Made by a program: the position numbers and the translations under genes. The notes beneath the pieces are model-generated. The model was not told the origin of the DNA. It made no database searches and saw only the letters and a program-made list of their open reading frames with translations. From NCBI RefSeq assembly GCF_017676345.1, contig NZ_JAFFZM010000002.1, forward strand, positions 310,001 through 374,000: a stretch of 64,000 bases of DNA. The letters run 5' to 3'. Position 1 is the stretch's first letter, and the number at the start of each line of letters is the position of its first letter. Shown one piece after another: positions 1-7,780 of this stretch. Source of the DNA: Streptomyces smyrnaeus (lineage in GTDB: Bacteria; Actinomycetota; Actinomycetes; Streptomycetales; Streptomycetaceae).

Positions 1-25
1 GGAGCCGTATGAAGGGAACACCCAC

Positions 26-556
26 GTGAGCATCGACCCGTCCTCGATCCCGAACTTCGGGGGCCAGCCCGAGGAGCCGGAGGAGTCCGGTCCCACCGGA
101 CCGATCATCCCCGACCAGGACCTCGTCAAGCAGCTCCTGGACCAGATGGAGCTGAAGTACGTCGTCGACGACGAGGGAGACCTCGCGGCGCCGTGGGAGG
201 AGTTCCGCACCTACTTCATGTTCCGGGGTGAGGCGGAGCAGCAGGTCTTCTCGGTCCGTACGTTCTACGACCGTCCGCACACCATCGAGGACAAGCCCAA
301 GCTCCTCGAGGCCATCGACGACTGGAACCGTCGCACCCTGTGGCCCAAGGTCTACAGCCACACCCACGACGACGGCAGTGTCCGTCTGATCGGCGAGGCG
401 CAGATGCTCGTCGGCACGGGTGTCTCGCTGGAGCACTTCGTCTCGTCCACGGTCAGCTGGGTGCGGGCCTCCATCGAGTTCGACAAGTGGCTGGTGGAGC
501 AGTTCGGCCTGGAGAAGGACATCGACTCCTCCGAGGGTGACGGCGACAGCGCCTAG
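26..556 (+). CDS. YbjN domain-containing protein
   Basis: A 176-residue acidic cytoplasmic protein. The N-terminal 30 residues are Pro/Glu-rich and probably disordered; the YbjN fold follows, with the family pattern of a short beta strand (YVVDDEGDLAAPW), a phenylalanine-rich strand (TYFMFRG) and the 'NRRTLWPKVY' helix near residues 98-110. YbjN proteins resemble type III secretion chaperones and have no settled biochemical role. GTG start at 26 follows a GAAGGGA ribosome site at 11-17. The TGA at 10-12 could close an upstream gene lying outside the window. The product class is secure, the function is not. Confidence 0.85.
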   Translation: MSIDPSSIPNFGGQPEEPEESGPTGPIIPDQDLVKQLLDQMELKYVVDDEGDLAAPWEEFRTYFMFRGEAEQQVFSVRTFYDRPHTIEDKPKLLEAIDDWNRRTLWPKVYSHTHDDGSVRLIGEAQMLVGTGVSLEHFVSSTVSWVRASIEFDKWLVEQFGLEKDIDSSEGDGDSA

Positions 557-573
557 GCCGTCGGCACCCCGCC

Positions 574-613
574 CGAGGGGCCGGGCGCACTTTCCGGTGC
601 GCCCGGCCCCTCG
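574..613. terminator. Strong hairpin after ybjN-like gene
   Basis: A perfect 17-bp stem (574-590 paired with 597-613) with a six-base TTTCCG loop lies 17 bases after the ybjN-like stop codon. It separates that gene from the convergent aminotransferase and could stop transcription from both sides. Confidence 0.75.
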
Positions 614-797
614 CGCTGTCCGCAGCCGCCCGCGCGCCCCCTGACACCCGTCAGGTACCGCGCAGCGTCCCGTGCCGGGAGACTCCTCAGCAGAGCGCGG
701 GACCCGCGGCCGGGGGAAGCACGGGGGACGAGCGGGTCCCGCGCACGGGGGTCGCGGGCGGTCTCGGGGGAGCTCGCGAGCGCTGCGGGGCGGCGGG

Positions 798-2042
798 TCA
801 GCCGGTGCCCGCCGCACCGCGCAGCCGCCGCACCGCGTCGGCCAGCACGCTCTCCTGTTTGCAGAACGCGAAGCGCACGTACGGTGCCCCTTCCGCTGCG
901 TGGTCGTAGAAGACCTGGGTGGGCACGGCCACGACGCCGGCCCGTTCGGGGAGGGCCAGGCAGAAGGCGACGCCGTCGTCGGCGCCCAGCGGGCGGATGT
1001 CGGTGGTGATGAAGTAGGTGCCCGCCGGGTCGAAGACCTTGAAACCGGCCTCCCGCAGCCCGCCGGCCAGCAGGTCCCGCCGGGTGCGCAGGCCCTCCCG
1101 GAGCGCGGTGTAGTAGCTGTCGGGCAGCGCCAGTGCCTCGGCGACGGCGTACTGGAAGGGCCCGGCGGAGACGTAGGTCAGATACTGCTTGGCCGAGCGG
1201 ACCGCGGTCACCAGCGCTGGGGTGCCGGTGACCCAGCCGACCTTCCATCCCGTCAGCGAGAACGTCTTGCCGCTCGACGAGATGCTCACCGTGCGCTCGC
1301 GCATGCCGGGGAAGCCGGCCAGCGGGTGGTGCGCGCCGTCGAAGACCAGGTGCTCGTAGACCTCGTCGGTGACGGCGAGCAGATCGCGCTCCACGCACAG
1401 TTCGGCGACGGCGGCCAGCTCGTCGTGGCGCAGCACGGTGCCGGTGGGGTTGTGCGGGGTGTTGAGGAGGATGAGCCGGGTGCGGTCGGTGACCGCGTCG
1501 CGCAGTTCGTCCAGGTCGAGGTGGTAGGCGCCGTCGCGGGGGCGCAGGGTGACGGGCACGCGGGTGCCGCCCGCCATCGCGACGGAGGCGGCGTACGAGT
1601 CGTAGTACGGCTCCAGCGCGATCACCTCGTCCCCGGGCTCGACCAGGGCCAGCAGCGAGGCGGCGATGGCCTCGGTGGCACCGGCGGTGACCAGCACCTC
1701 GGTGTCCGGGTCGTACCGCAGGCCGTAGAAGCGCAGTTGGTGCTCGGCCACGGCCTCCCGCAGCTCGGGGATGCCCGGACCCGGCGGGTACTGGTTGCCG
1801 CGCCCGTCCCGCAGGGCGCGCACCGCGGCCTCCCGGATCTCCTCCGGGCCGTCCGTGTCGGGGAAGCCCTGCCCCAGATTGATGGCGCCGGTCCGGGCGG
1901 CGAGCGCGGACATCTCGGCGAAGATCGTGGTGCCGAACTCGGCGAGGCGGCGGTTGAGCAGCGGACGCCCTTGCCCGGTCTCCGTCCCGGAGGCACCCCG
2001 GGCTCCCGGCGTCCCCGGGACAGCAGCTTGGCCAGCAGTCAT
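798..2042 (-). CDS. Class I/II PLP-dependent aminotransferase
   Basis: A 414-residue fold-type I aminotransferase. After a variable Ala/Gly-rich start it shows the family landmarks: 'GAINLGQGFPDTDGP' near residue 55, the cofactor-ring motif 'NTPHNPTG', 'VTDEVYEHL', and the Schiff-base lysine in 'SISSSGKTFSLTGWKVGW'. The wording 'NLGQGFPD' and 'SGKTFSLTGWKVGW' is typical of the kynurenine/glutamine transaminase (YbdL/KAT) subgroup, so the donor may be an aromatic amino acid or methionine. Of two close ATG codons, the one at 2042 is chosen because GGAGG at 2052-2056 sits nine bases upstream; the ATG at 2051 touches the GGAGG. It is a single gene, divergent from the small protein at 2188. Exact substrate unknown. 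Confidence 0.88.
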   Translation of the reverse strand: MTAGQAAVPGTPGARGASGTETGQGRPLLNRRLAEFGTTIFAEMSALAARTGAINLGQGFPDTDGPEEIREAAVRALRDGRGNQYPPGPGIPELREAVAEHQLRFYGLRYDPDTEVLVTAGATEAIAASLLALVEPGDEVIALEPYYDSYAASVAMAGGTRVPVTLRPRDGAYHLDLDELRDAVTDRTRLILLNTPHNPTGTVLRHDELAAVAELCVERDLLAVTDEVYEHLVFDGAHHPLAGFPGMRERTVSISSSGKTFSLTGWKVGWVTGTPALVTAVRSAKQYLTYVSAGPFQYAVAEALALPDSYYTALREGLRTRRDLLAGGLREAGFKVFDPAGTYFITTDIRPLGADDGVAFCLALPERAGVVAVPTQVFYDHAAEGAPYVRFAFCKQESVLADAVRRLRGAAGTG

Positions 2043-2187
2043 GGCCGTCATCCTCCGGCAAGCTCTTATCTTCCTCAACCCGGCTTTGTGCCCCCACGGG
2101 ACCGGGCAGGAGCCGCCTACAGCCGCGGACGGCAACACAGCTGTACGACAGCCGCATTGCTGTCCCAGGATCTCGAGGGGGAACGAG

Positions 2188-2436
2188 ATGTCCCAAGTTC
2201 TGGTGTTCATCGGCGTGGTGGCGGTGTTCGCGTTCATCGCCGCTCTCGCCAAGTCGGCGGGGCCCAGCCGGTCCACCCGTCCCCGCCGTGGGGGCGGCTC
2301 CTGGTGGGCCGGTGGTGGCAGCGGTGGCTCGTCCTGCGCCGGGGGGAGCGGTGGCGGCTGTGGTGCCGGCTCTTCCTGCGGCGGAGGCGGCGGCGGGGGC
2401 GGCGGCTGTGGCGGGGGTGGTGGTGGCGGCGGTTGA
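2188..2436 (+). CDS. Small membrane-anchored Gly/Cys-rich protein
   Basis: An 82-residue protein. Residues 2-22 form one membrane segment (LVFIGVVAVFAFIAAL), followed by a short basic stretch (RSTRPRR) and a tail of about 50 residues made almost wholly of Gly, Ser and four Cys with two Trp. A GAGGGGGAAC ribosome site precedes the ATG. The tail resembles the Gly-Cys ends of TIGR04222-type actinobacterial membrane proteins, but here it stands alone without the larger domain. Basic residues after the helix suggest the tail is cytoplasmic, although a secreted tail cannot be excluded. Function unknown; coding status rests on ribosome site, start and membrane segment. Confidence 0.6.
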   Translation: MSQVLVFIGVVAVFAFIAALAKSAGPSRSTRPRRGGGSWWAGGGSGGSSCAGGSGGGCGAGSSCGGGGGGGGGCGGGGGGGG

Positions 2437-2504
2437 GGGGTGTGCGCGGTGCGCACGGTCGGGTGTGCGACCGCGCCCGCGCCGGGAAGGGAACACTTGA
2501 CCTC

Positions 2505-2525
2505 TTCCATACCTATGGGATGGAA
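2505..2525. promoter_or_regulatory. Imperfect palindrome upstream of the DUF2617 gene
   Basis: TTCCATACC and GGGATGGAA flank a TAT centre, nine-base arms with one mismatch, in a 248-base gap that is otherwise GC-rich. It lies 160 bases before the DUF2617 start. It could be an operator; no matching regulator is nearby. Confidence 0.3.
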
Positions 2526-2684
2526 ATCCGCAGAACCTGGGTAAAAGCGCTGGGGACGCAGCGCGTTCCGTGATTCGGTGAATCGTGAACTGTCGTCCCC
2601 GAGCGCTCCCGGCCCCGGCCCGGAGGCTCGGGAGCTCGAGGGGTGGGGCGGCCCACCCTCCCTGCGTGTTTGCGGAGCCGACCC

Positions 2685-3263
2685 ATGCTCACCACCTTGA
2701 AGACCGCCTACACCGACACCCGCGCGCACGACCTCGCCTGGGACCTGGGCCGGGCGCCGCTGCCGGCACTCGCCTGCATGGACGTCGAACTGGAGGACAC
2801 CCGCGTGCAGCTGCGGCTGCTCGGCGCCTCGCACCAGGTGCTGCTCGGCGAGGAGTACGGCAGCTGCTCCGAGACCGTCGCCTGCCTGCCGGGCCGCAGC
2901 ACCCCGCTCCCGCTGGGCGTCTCCAAGCGTTTCGGAGAGTGGGAGTACGAGTTCGCGGCGCGGGTCGAGAGGCTGTCACCCGGCTCGTTCGCGGGCCGCG
3001 CGCAGGAGTTGCTCGCGCTGGTCGCGGACCATCCCAACGGTTTCGCCGGTACCTTCCCGGGCGCGCCGAGCGCCTTCACCGCGCTGCTCGTCCAGCGGCA
3101 CGAGGGGCAGATCCGCTGGCGGACCTGGCACTCCTATCCGCAGGAGGGCTGCCTGGTCTCGACGCGTACCCGGGTGGCCACCAGAGTGCGGGAGGGGTTG
3201 GGGGGTGTCCCGGGGCCGGGCGGGCCGGTCACGGTGCCGGTCTGCGGCCCGGCCATGGCCTGA
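2685..3263 (+). CDS. DUF2617 family protein
   Basis: A 192-residue protein matching DUF2617: the N-terminal 'AHDLAWDLGRAPLPAL' followed by 'LLGASHQVLLGE', and a C-terminal half ending in 'WRTWHSYPQEG..VSTRTRV'. DUF2617 is an actinobacterial family of unknown function. The ATG at 2685 is chosen over an upstream ATG at 2643 because CGGAG at 2673-2677 is correctly spaced and the family begins here. The next gene encodes a membrane spermidine-synthase-like protein in the same direction 146 bases on, so the two may act together. Confidence 0.82.
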   Translation: MLTTLKTAYTDTRAHDLAWDLGRAPLPALACMDVELEDTRVQLRLLGASHQVLLGEEYGSCSETVACLPGRSTPLPLGVSKRFGEWEYEFAARVERLSPGSFAGRAQELLALVADHPNGFAGTFPGAPSAFTALLVQRHEGQIRWRTWHSYPQEGCLVSTRTRVATRVREGLGGVPGPGGPVTVPVCGPAMA

Positions 3264-3409
3264 AGGGCCGTCCCGTGCGGTGGGGCAAGGGGTACGCGTA
3301 CGCGGAGTGCTCAACTCCGGTAGAAAGCACGGACGTTGAGAGTCCGGCGGCGCGGAATAGCCCCGTGTGGGTGACCTGACATGTCCGGTATGTGACGTAG
3401 CGTGCATTC

Positions 3410-4906
3410 ATGATCGACCGTCCCCAGCCTTATGTGGACAGCGCGCGCCTGCCCGTCCCCGCAGGGTTCGGGCGCGGCTTCGTCCTCGCCTCGGTGTTCG
3501 TGTGCGCCGCCTGCGGCCTCGTCTACGAGCTCGAACTCGTCGCCGTGGCCTCCTGCCTGGTCGGCGACTCCGTCACCCAGGCGTCCGTGGTGCTCTCCGT
3601 CATGGTCTTCGCGATGGGCGTCGGCTCGCTGCTGGCCAAGCGATTGCGCTGTCACGCCGCCGCGGGCTTCGGCTATGTCGAGGCGCTGCTCGCACTGGTC
3701 GGCGGTGGCTCGGCGATAGCGCTGTACGCCTCCTTCGCCTGGCTGGGCGGGGCCCGGGTGGCGCTGGTCGTCACCTCCTTCGCCGTCGGGGTGCTGATCG
3801 GCGCCGAGATGCCGCTGCTGATGACGCTCATCCAGCGGATCCGCCGACAGGACGCGGGCGGCGCCCTCGCCGACCTGTTCGCCGCCGACTACGTGGGGGC
3901 GCTCGTCGGCGGGCTCACCTTCCCCTTCCTCCTGCTGCCGCTCGCCGGGGAGTTGACCGGCGGACTGCTCACCGGGGTGGTCAATGTGCTGGCCGGCGGC
4001 CTGGTCGTGCAGTGGCTCTTCCGGCACGACTTGACAGCCCGGGACCGTCGGCGGCTGCTGGCGGCCAACAGCTGCGTACTGGCCCTGCTGCTCGCGGGGA
4101 CGGCGTTCGTCGGCCCGTTCGAGCAAGCCGCACGGGAGGCCGTCTACGGCGGCGAGGTGCGGGTCGCTGTCGACACCCCGCGCCAGGAACTCGTGCTCAC
4201 CGGCGGCGCGGCCCGCAGCGAGTGGGCCGCCGCCGGCGAACTGCGGTTCTACCGGGACGGCAGGCTGGCGCTGCGGGGCCGGCACGCACGCGACGGACAC
4301 CGGGCCTTCGTCCGCCCCGCCATGGCCGGCGGCCCGAACGCCCGTGTGCTGATCATCGGCGGGGGTGACGGGCTCGCCCTGCGGGAGGTGCTGCGCTCCC
4401 GCGGTGTCCGGCAGGTCACCGTGGTGGAACCGGATCCCGGTGTCGTACGGCTGGCACGGCACGACCCGGGCCTGCGCGCGCTGAACGGCGGCGCGCTGGA
4501 CGATCCGCGGGTCCGCTTCGTCCACGCGGACGCCTTCGACTGGCTGCGGGACCGGGTGCGGACGGACGCGGCCCGGTTCGATGTGATCGTCTCCGCGCTG
4601 CCCCCGCCGAGTGCCTCCGCCGAGCTGAAGCTGTACTCGCAGGAGTTCTACGGGCTCGCCGCGCGGACCCTCGCCGACGAGGGACGGTTCGCGCTGCGGG
4701 CGGGCGCGCCCGGCGCCGGGTACGGCCACAACTTCTGGACGGTGCACGCCACGTTGCGCGCCGTGGGACTGGAGCCGTGCCCCTCCGCCGGTGACCGGGA
4801 CCATCTGCTCGCCCGGCACGCGCACCCGGCGCCGCCCACCTGCCCCGCCCGGAAGCACCCCCGGCTGCCCCCCTCCACCCTGATGCACCCCCGCTACACC
4901 CACTGA
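3410..4906 (+). CDS. Membrane spermidine-synthase-like protein
   Basis: A 498-residue protein. Residues 20-240 carry about six or seven membrane helices; residues about 255-470 form a Rossmann methyltransferase-like domain of the spermidine synthase fold, with the nucleotide loop '[16 protein letters not shown]' and '[14 protein letters not shown]'. Actinobacterial polyamine aminopropyltransferases share this layout. Two catalytic motifs look changed: the usual Q..(S)xDEYRYHE segment reads '[19 protein letters not shown]', and the usual DxxDP segment reads '[10 protein letters not shown]'. Either the substrate differs from putrescine or the domain is no longer an aminopropyltransferase. The C-terminal 25 residues are Pro/His-rich. 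Confidence 0.75.
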   Translation: MIDRPQPYVDSARLPVPAGFGRGFVLASVFVCAACGLVYELELVAVASCLVGDSVTQASVVLSVMVFAMGVGSLLAKRLRCHAAAGFGYVEALLALVGGGSAIALYASFAWLGGARVALVVTSFAVGVLIGAEMPLLMTLIQRIRRQDAGGALADLFAADYVGALVGGLTFPFLLLPLAGELTGGLLTGVVNVLAGGLVVQWLFRHDLTARDRRRLLAANSCVLALLLAGTAFVGPFEQAAREAVYGGEVRVAVDTPRQELVLTGGAARSEWAAAGELRFYRDGRLALRGRHARDGHRAFVRPAMAGGPNARVLIIGGGDGLALREVLRSRGVRQVTVVEPDPGVVRLARHDPGLRALNGGALDDPRVRFVHADAFDWLRDRVRTDAARFDVIVSALPPPSASAELKLYSQEFYGLAARTLADEGRFALRAGAPGAGYGHNFWTVHATLRAVGLEPCPSAGDRDHLLARHAHPAPPTCPARKHPRLPPSTLMHPRYTH

Positions 4907-4998
4907 CCCTGCTCGCGAGCACGCGCGGAGCGACCGGCGGCAAAGAGGCGGCGCAGTCATATAGGTGTGGCGGACTGCGGAGTAATAGGCTCCGACCC

Positions 4999-5988
4999 AT
5001 GGAGCACGAGGTGTACGTACCGCTATCCGTCGGCTCTGTGCGGGCCGCCCTGGCCGACAGCGCCCGCGTGGCCCGCTGCGTGCCCGGGTTCCAGCTGGCG
5101 CCGGAAGAGGCGACCGAACAGCTGCCGGGCCGCCTGAAAGTACGTATCGGCGGCTCGACCATCACCTACCGGGGCACACTCACCCTCACCCCGCGCGGCG
5201 GCACCGGCGCCACCGCGGCGCCCGACGCGCTGGAGCGGCTGGAGGTGGCCGGCAGCGGCAACGAGGCCCGCGGGGAGGGCACCGTCGAGCTCGCGCTCAC
5301 CATCGAGCCCCGCTCCGCGGACGACGGCGAGGGCACCGCACTGGTGTGTGTGGGCACGGTCACCGGCACCGGCAGGCTCGCGGCGTTGGACGAGAAGACC
5401 GCGACCTCCGCGGGGGTGCGCCTGCTCGACCGGTTCGCCGCGGCGCTCGGCGACAGCATCCGCGACGAGCCGCCCGCGGGCAGCCCGGAGGCGGAGGCGG
5501 CCGACGGCGGTGGGGGCGAAGCGGGCGAAGGTCCGGTGGCCGGCGGCATCGGTGCGCCCGGCGACAACGAGCGGGCCATCCCCGGTATCCCGGAGCCGGA
5601 GCCCGAGCCGGACCGCACCCCGCTGTTCGAGACGGAGGTGCCGCCCTCCTCGCTGGGCCGCGACGACGAGTCCGAACTCGACGCCGCCCAGGCGGCGGAT
5701 GCGGCGGACGCGGCGGACGGGGTGGAAGCGGCGGACGAGAGCTACGTCGCCGCGGGCGCGCCCGGTGACGCGGGCGGGCTCGGCGCGGAGGCCGCCCATG
5801 CCCGGCGCACGATGATCGGGCGCAGCGCGGAGGAGGTGGACCACGCTCCACCGCGCGGCCGTTACGCGCCCGTCCCCGCTCCCGAGCAGGCTTCGGCGAC
5901 CGCCACCCTGCGCTGGGCGGCGCCCGCCGCAGCCGTTGTGGTCGCCGGCGCCGTCGTGCTCGGCCGGGCGCTGCGCCGCCGCCACTGA
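4999..5988 (+). CDS. CoxG-like SRPBCC protein with C-terminal anchor
   Basis: A 329-residue protein. Residues 1-155 match the SRPBCC/CoxG fold (CO dehydrogenase subunit G family): 'MEHEVYVPLSVGSVRAALADSARVARCVPGF' at the N-terminus, 'ITYRGTLTL', and the final helix 'SAGVRLLDRFAAALGDSI'. Residues about 160-290 are a long low-complexity Glu/Asp/Ala/Pro region. Residues about 303-322 are a membrane helix ending in RALRRRH, so the lipid-binding-like domain should be cytoplasmic and tethered. No CO dehydrogenase genes are adjacent, so the historic family name should not be read as function. The ATG start lies at the end of the short gap after the spermidine-synthase-like gene. Confidence 0.78.
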   Translation: MEHEVYVPLSVGSVRAALADSARVARCVPGFQLAPEEATEQLPGRLKVRIGGSTITYRGTLTLTPRGGTGATAAPDALERLEVAGSGNEARGEGTVELALTIEPRSADDGEGTALVCVGTVTGTGRLAALDEKTATSAGVRLLDRFAAALGDSIRDEPPAGSPEAEAADGGGGEAGEGPVAGGIGAPGDNERAIPGIPEPEPEPDRTPLFETEVPPSSLGRDDESELDAAQAADAADAADGVEAADESYVAAGAPGDAGGLGAEAAHARRTMIGRSAEEVDHAPPRGRYAPVPAPEQASATATLRWAAPAAAVVVAGAVVLGRALRRRH

Positions 5989-6119
5989 CGGCGAGTCCGC
6001 CACAGATGGCGACCCCGCCAACCGGTGCCGCCCTCGGCTGCCGCCCGCAACCGGTGGCGCGGTACCGCCGACAGCGGGTCTTGCGGCGGCGTCGCGGACC
6101 CCGCCGTTATGGTCGCTGT

Positions 6120-6944
6120 ATGACTGATCTGCCCACCTCCGCAGAAGCCACGTCCGTCGTGCTCGGCGCCCAGGGGACAGAGGTGACGGTCGAACCCCAG
6201 CGTGGGTGCCGACTCGCCTCCCTCCGGGTGGGCGGCACCGAACTCCTGCGCCAGGGACCGAAGTACGGGTCGTTCGTGATGGCGCCGTGGTGCGGCCGCA
6301 CCGCACAGGGACGTTTCCGCAACGGCGGTGAGATGTTCCAACTGCCGCTCAACAACAGGCCGCACGCCATCCACGGCACCGTGCGGGACGCGGTGTGGCG
6401 CCAGGCGCCCGGTGCCACCGGAACGAAGGCGTCGTTCACCTATGAACTGACCGACCCCTGGCCCTGGGAGGGCCGCGTCACCCAGGTCGTCGAGCTCGCC
6501 GAGGACGGCGGTTCGCTGACCCTGAAGCTCGCCGTCGAGACCTTCGACGTCTCCTTCCCGGCGCAGGCCGGCTGGCACCCGTGGTTCCTGCGCAACCTCG
6601 GCCAGGGCGGTGAGGACGTGCGGATCGACTTCTCCCCCGAGTGGCAGGAGGAGCGGGGCGCCGACCACATCCCCACCGGTACCCGCATCGAGCCGCGGCC
6701 CGGCCCCTGGGACGACTGCTTCGGGATGCCGGGCGGTGTGGACGTCACCCTGACCTGGCCGTCCGAGCTGTCGCTGCGGATGACCTCGCGGGCCGAGTAC
6801 GTCGTGGTCTACGACGAGCCGGAGGAGGCCGTCTGTGTGGAGCCGCAGTCCGGCCCCCCGAACGGGCTCAACTCCCACCCGCGCCAGGTGACTCCCATCG
6901 ACCCGCTGGAGCTGACGACGACCTGGAGCTGGCAGCGGCTCTAG
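6120..6944 (+). CDS. Aldose 1-epimerase family protein
   Basis: A 274-residue galactose-mutarotase-like protein. The key family residues are visible: 'FVMAPWCGRTAQGRF' near residue 58, 'HAIHGTVRD' with its catalytic-type histidine, 'AGWHPWFLRN' with the second histidine near residue 147, and a late acidic motif 'YVVVYDEPEEAVCVEPQSGPPNG' that contributes the general base glutamate. It should interconvert anomers of a hexose or hexose phosphate. The ATG at 6120 begins the family's normal length. It precedes pyrE by 44 bases and may be co-transcribed with it. Confidence 0.88.
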   Translation: MTDLPTSAEATSVVLGAQGTEVTVEPQRGCRLASLRVGGTELLRQGPKYGSFVMAPWCGRTAQGRFRNGGEMFQLPLNNRPHAIHGTVRDAVWRQAPGATGTKASFTYELTDPWPWEGRVTQVVELAEDGGSLTLKLAVETFDVSFPAQAGWHPWFLRNLGQGGEDVRIDFSPEWQEERGADHIPTGTRIEPRPGPWDDCFGMPGGVDVTLTWPSELSLRMTSRAEYVVVYDEPEEAVCVEPQSGPPNGLNSHPRQVTPIDPLELTTTWSWQRL

Positions 6945-6988
6945 GCGGCTGCCGGGAGACGGTCGCGGGACGCATAGGCTGAGGCCTC

Positions 6989-7531
6989 ATGAATGACGAC
7001 GTGCGCGCCGCGCTGCTGCGACAGATCAAGGACAAGGCCGTGGTGCACGGCCGCGTCACGCTCTCCTCCGGAGCGGAGGCCGACTTCTACATCGACCTTC
7101 GCCGGATCACCCTGGACGGTGAGTCGGCGCCGCTCGCGGGCCAGGTGATGCTGGACGCGACGGCGCATCTGGACTACGACGCGGTGGGCGGCCTCACCCT
7201 GGGGGCCGACCCGGTCGCGTCGTCGATGCTGCACGCCGCCGCGGCCCGCGGTCGGCACCTCGACGCGTTCGTCGTCCGCAAGGCGGGCAAGGCGCACGGG
7301 CTGCAGCGCCGGATCGAGGGCCCGGATGTCGCGGGGCGCCGGGTGCTGATCGTCGAGGACACCTCGACGACGGGGAACTCGCCGCTCACCGCTGTGGAGG
7401 CGGCCCGCCAGGCGGGTGCCGAGGTGGTCGCGGTGGCGACGATCGTGGAGCGCGGCGCGGCTCCCGCGATGGAACGCGCCGGGGTGCCGTACGTATACGC
7501 GTTCGATTTGGACGACCTCGAACTGGGGTGA
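6989..7531 (+). CDS. pyrE: Orotate phosphoribosyltransferase
   Basis: A 180-residue type I PRTase that joins orotate to PRPP to give OMP, the fifth pyrimidine step. It has 'SSGAEADFYIDLRRITLD' for orotate binding, the 'DAVGGLTLGADPVA' loop, 'FVVRKAGKAHG' with the flexible-loop lysines, and the PRPP signature 'VLIVEDTSTTGNS' near residue 122. Start ATG, length and motifs agree with the family. It lies alone between the aldose epimerase gene and the parS-containing gap before fba. Confidence 0.96.
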   Translation: MNDDVRAALLRQIKDKAVVHGRVTLSSGAEADFYIDLRRITLDGESAPLAGQVMLDATAHLDYDAVGGLTLGADPVASSMLHAAAARGRHLDAFVVRKAGKAHGLQRRIEGPDVAGRRVLIVEDTSTTGNSPLTAVEAARQAGAEVVAVATIVERGAAPAMERAGVPYVYAFDLDDLELG

Positions 7532-7562
7532 GCCCCCAGTGGTCCCCGTGCCCGCGCTCGTC

Positions 7563-7576
7563 GTTTCACGTGAAAC
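7563..7576. other. parS centromere site
   Basis: The 14-bp perfect palindrome GTTTCACGTGAAAC is the core of the conserved bacterial ParB-binding site. It lies in the 249-base gap between pyrE and fba, outside any gene. In Streptomyces most parS copies cluster around oriC, so this supports an origin-proximal location of the window. No other exact copy was noticed here. Confidence 0.9.
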
Positions 7577-7611
7577 CACCTGCACCTGGCCACGCGTGTC
7601 ACATTCAGCGC

Positions 7612-7649
7612 GTGTGCCACATCCAGTACATGTGGCGCTTATGGCACAC
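7612..7649. promoter_or_regulatory. Nested inverted repeats upstream of fba
   Basis: Two inverted repeats are nested: GTGTGCC (7612-7618) with GGCACAC (7643-7649), and CCACAT (7617-7622) with ATGTGG (7630-7635). A related direct repeat, GTGTCACATTCAG then GTGTGCCACATCCAG, overlaps the left side. They lie about 130-170 bases before fba and look like a regulator-binding region. The regulator is not identifiable from sequence. Confidence 0.4.
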
Positions 7650-7780
7650 CTGTCACTTAGTGAACTTGTGAATACTCGCGTCCGGAGCATCCGGCCCCGT
7701 CTGGGAAGATGGGCACGACGATGACGTCGTTCCGTTGAGCCGAAGCCGGATTCACCACGCACACCCCAAGGAGCGGTCTG

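Noticed and set aside
553..2496. A 647-residue minus-strand ORF over the aminotransferase
   Set aside because: It is a shadow frame: the aminotransferase frame shows all family motifs, while this one is low-complexity Arg/Pro/Gly sequence typical of antisense frames in high-GC DNA.
3311..4960. A 549-residue antisense ORF opposite the spermidine-synthase-like gene
   Set aside because: No motif, no ribosome site, composition dominated by Arg, Gly and Pro. It mirrors the codon bias of the real gene.
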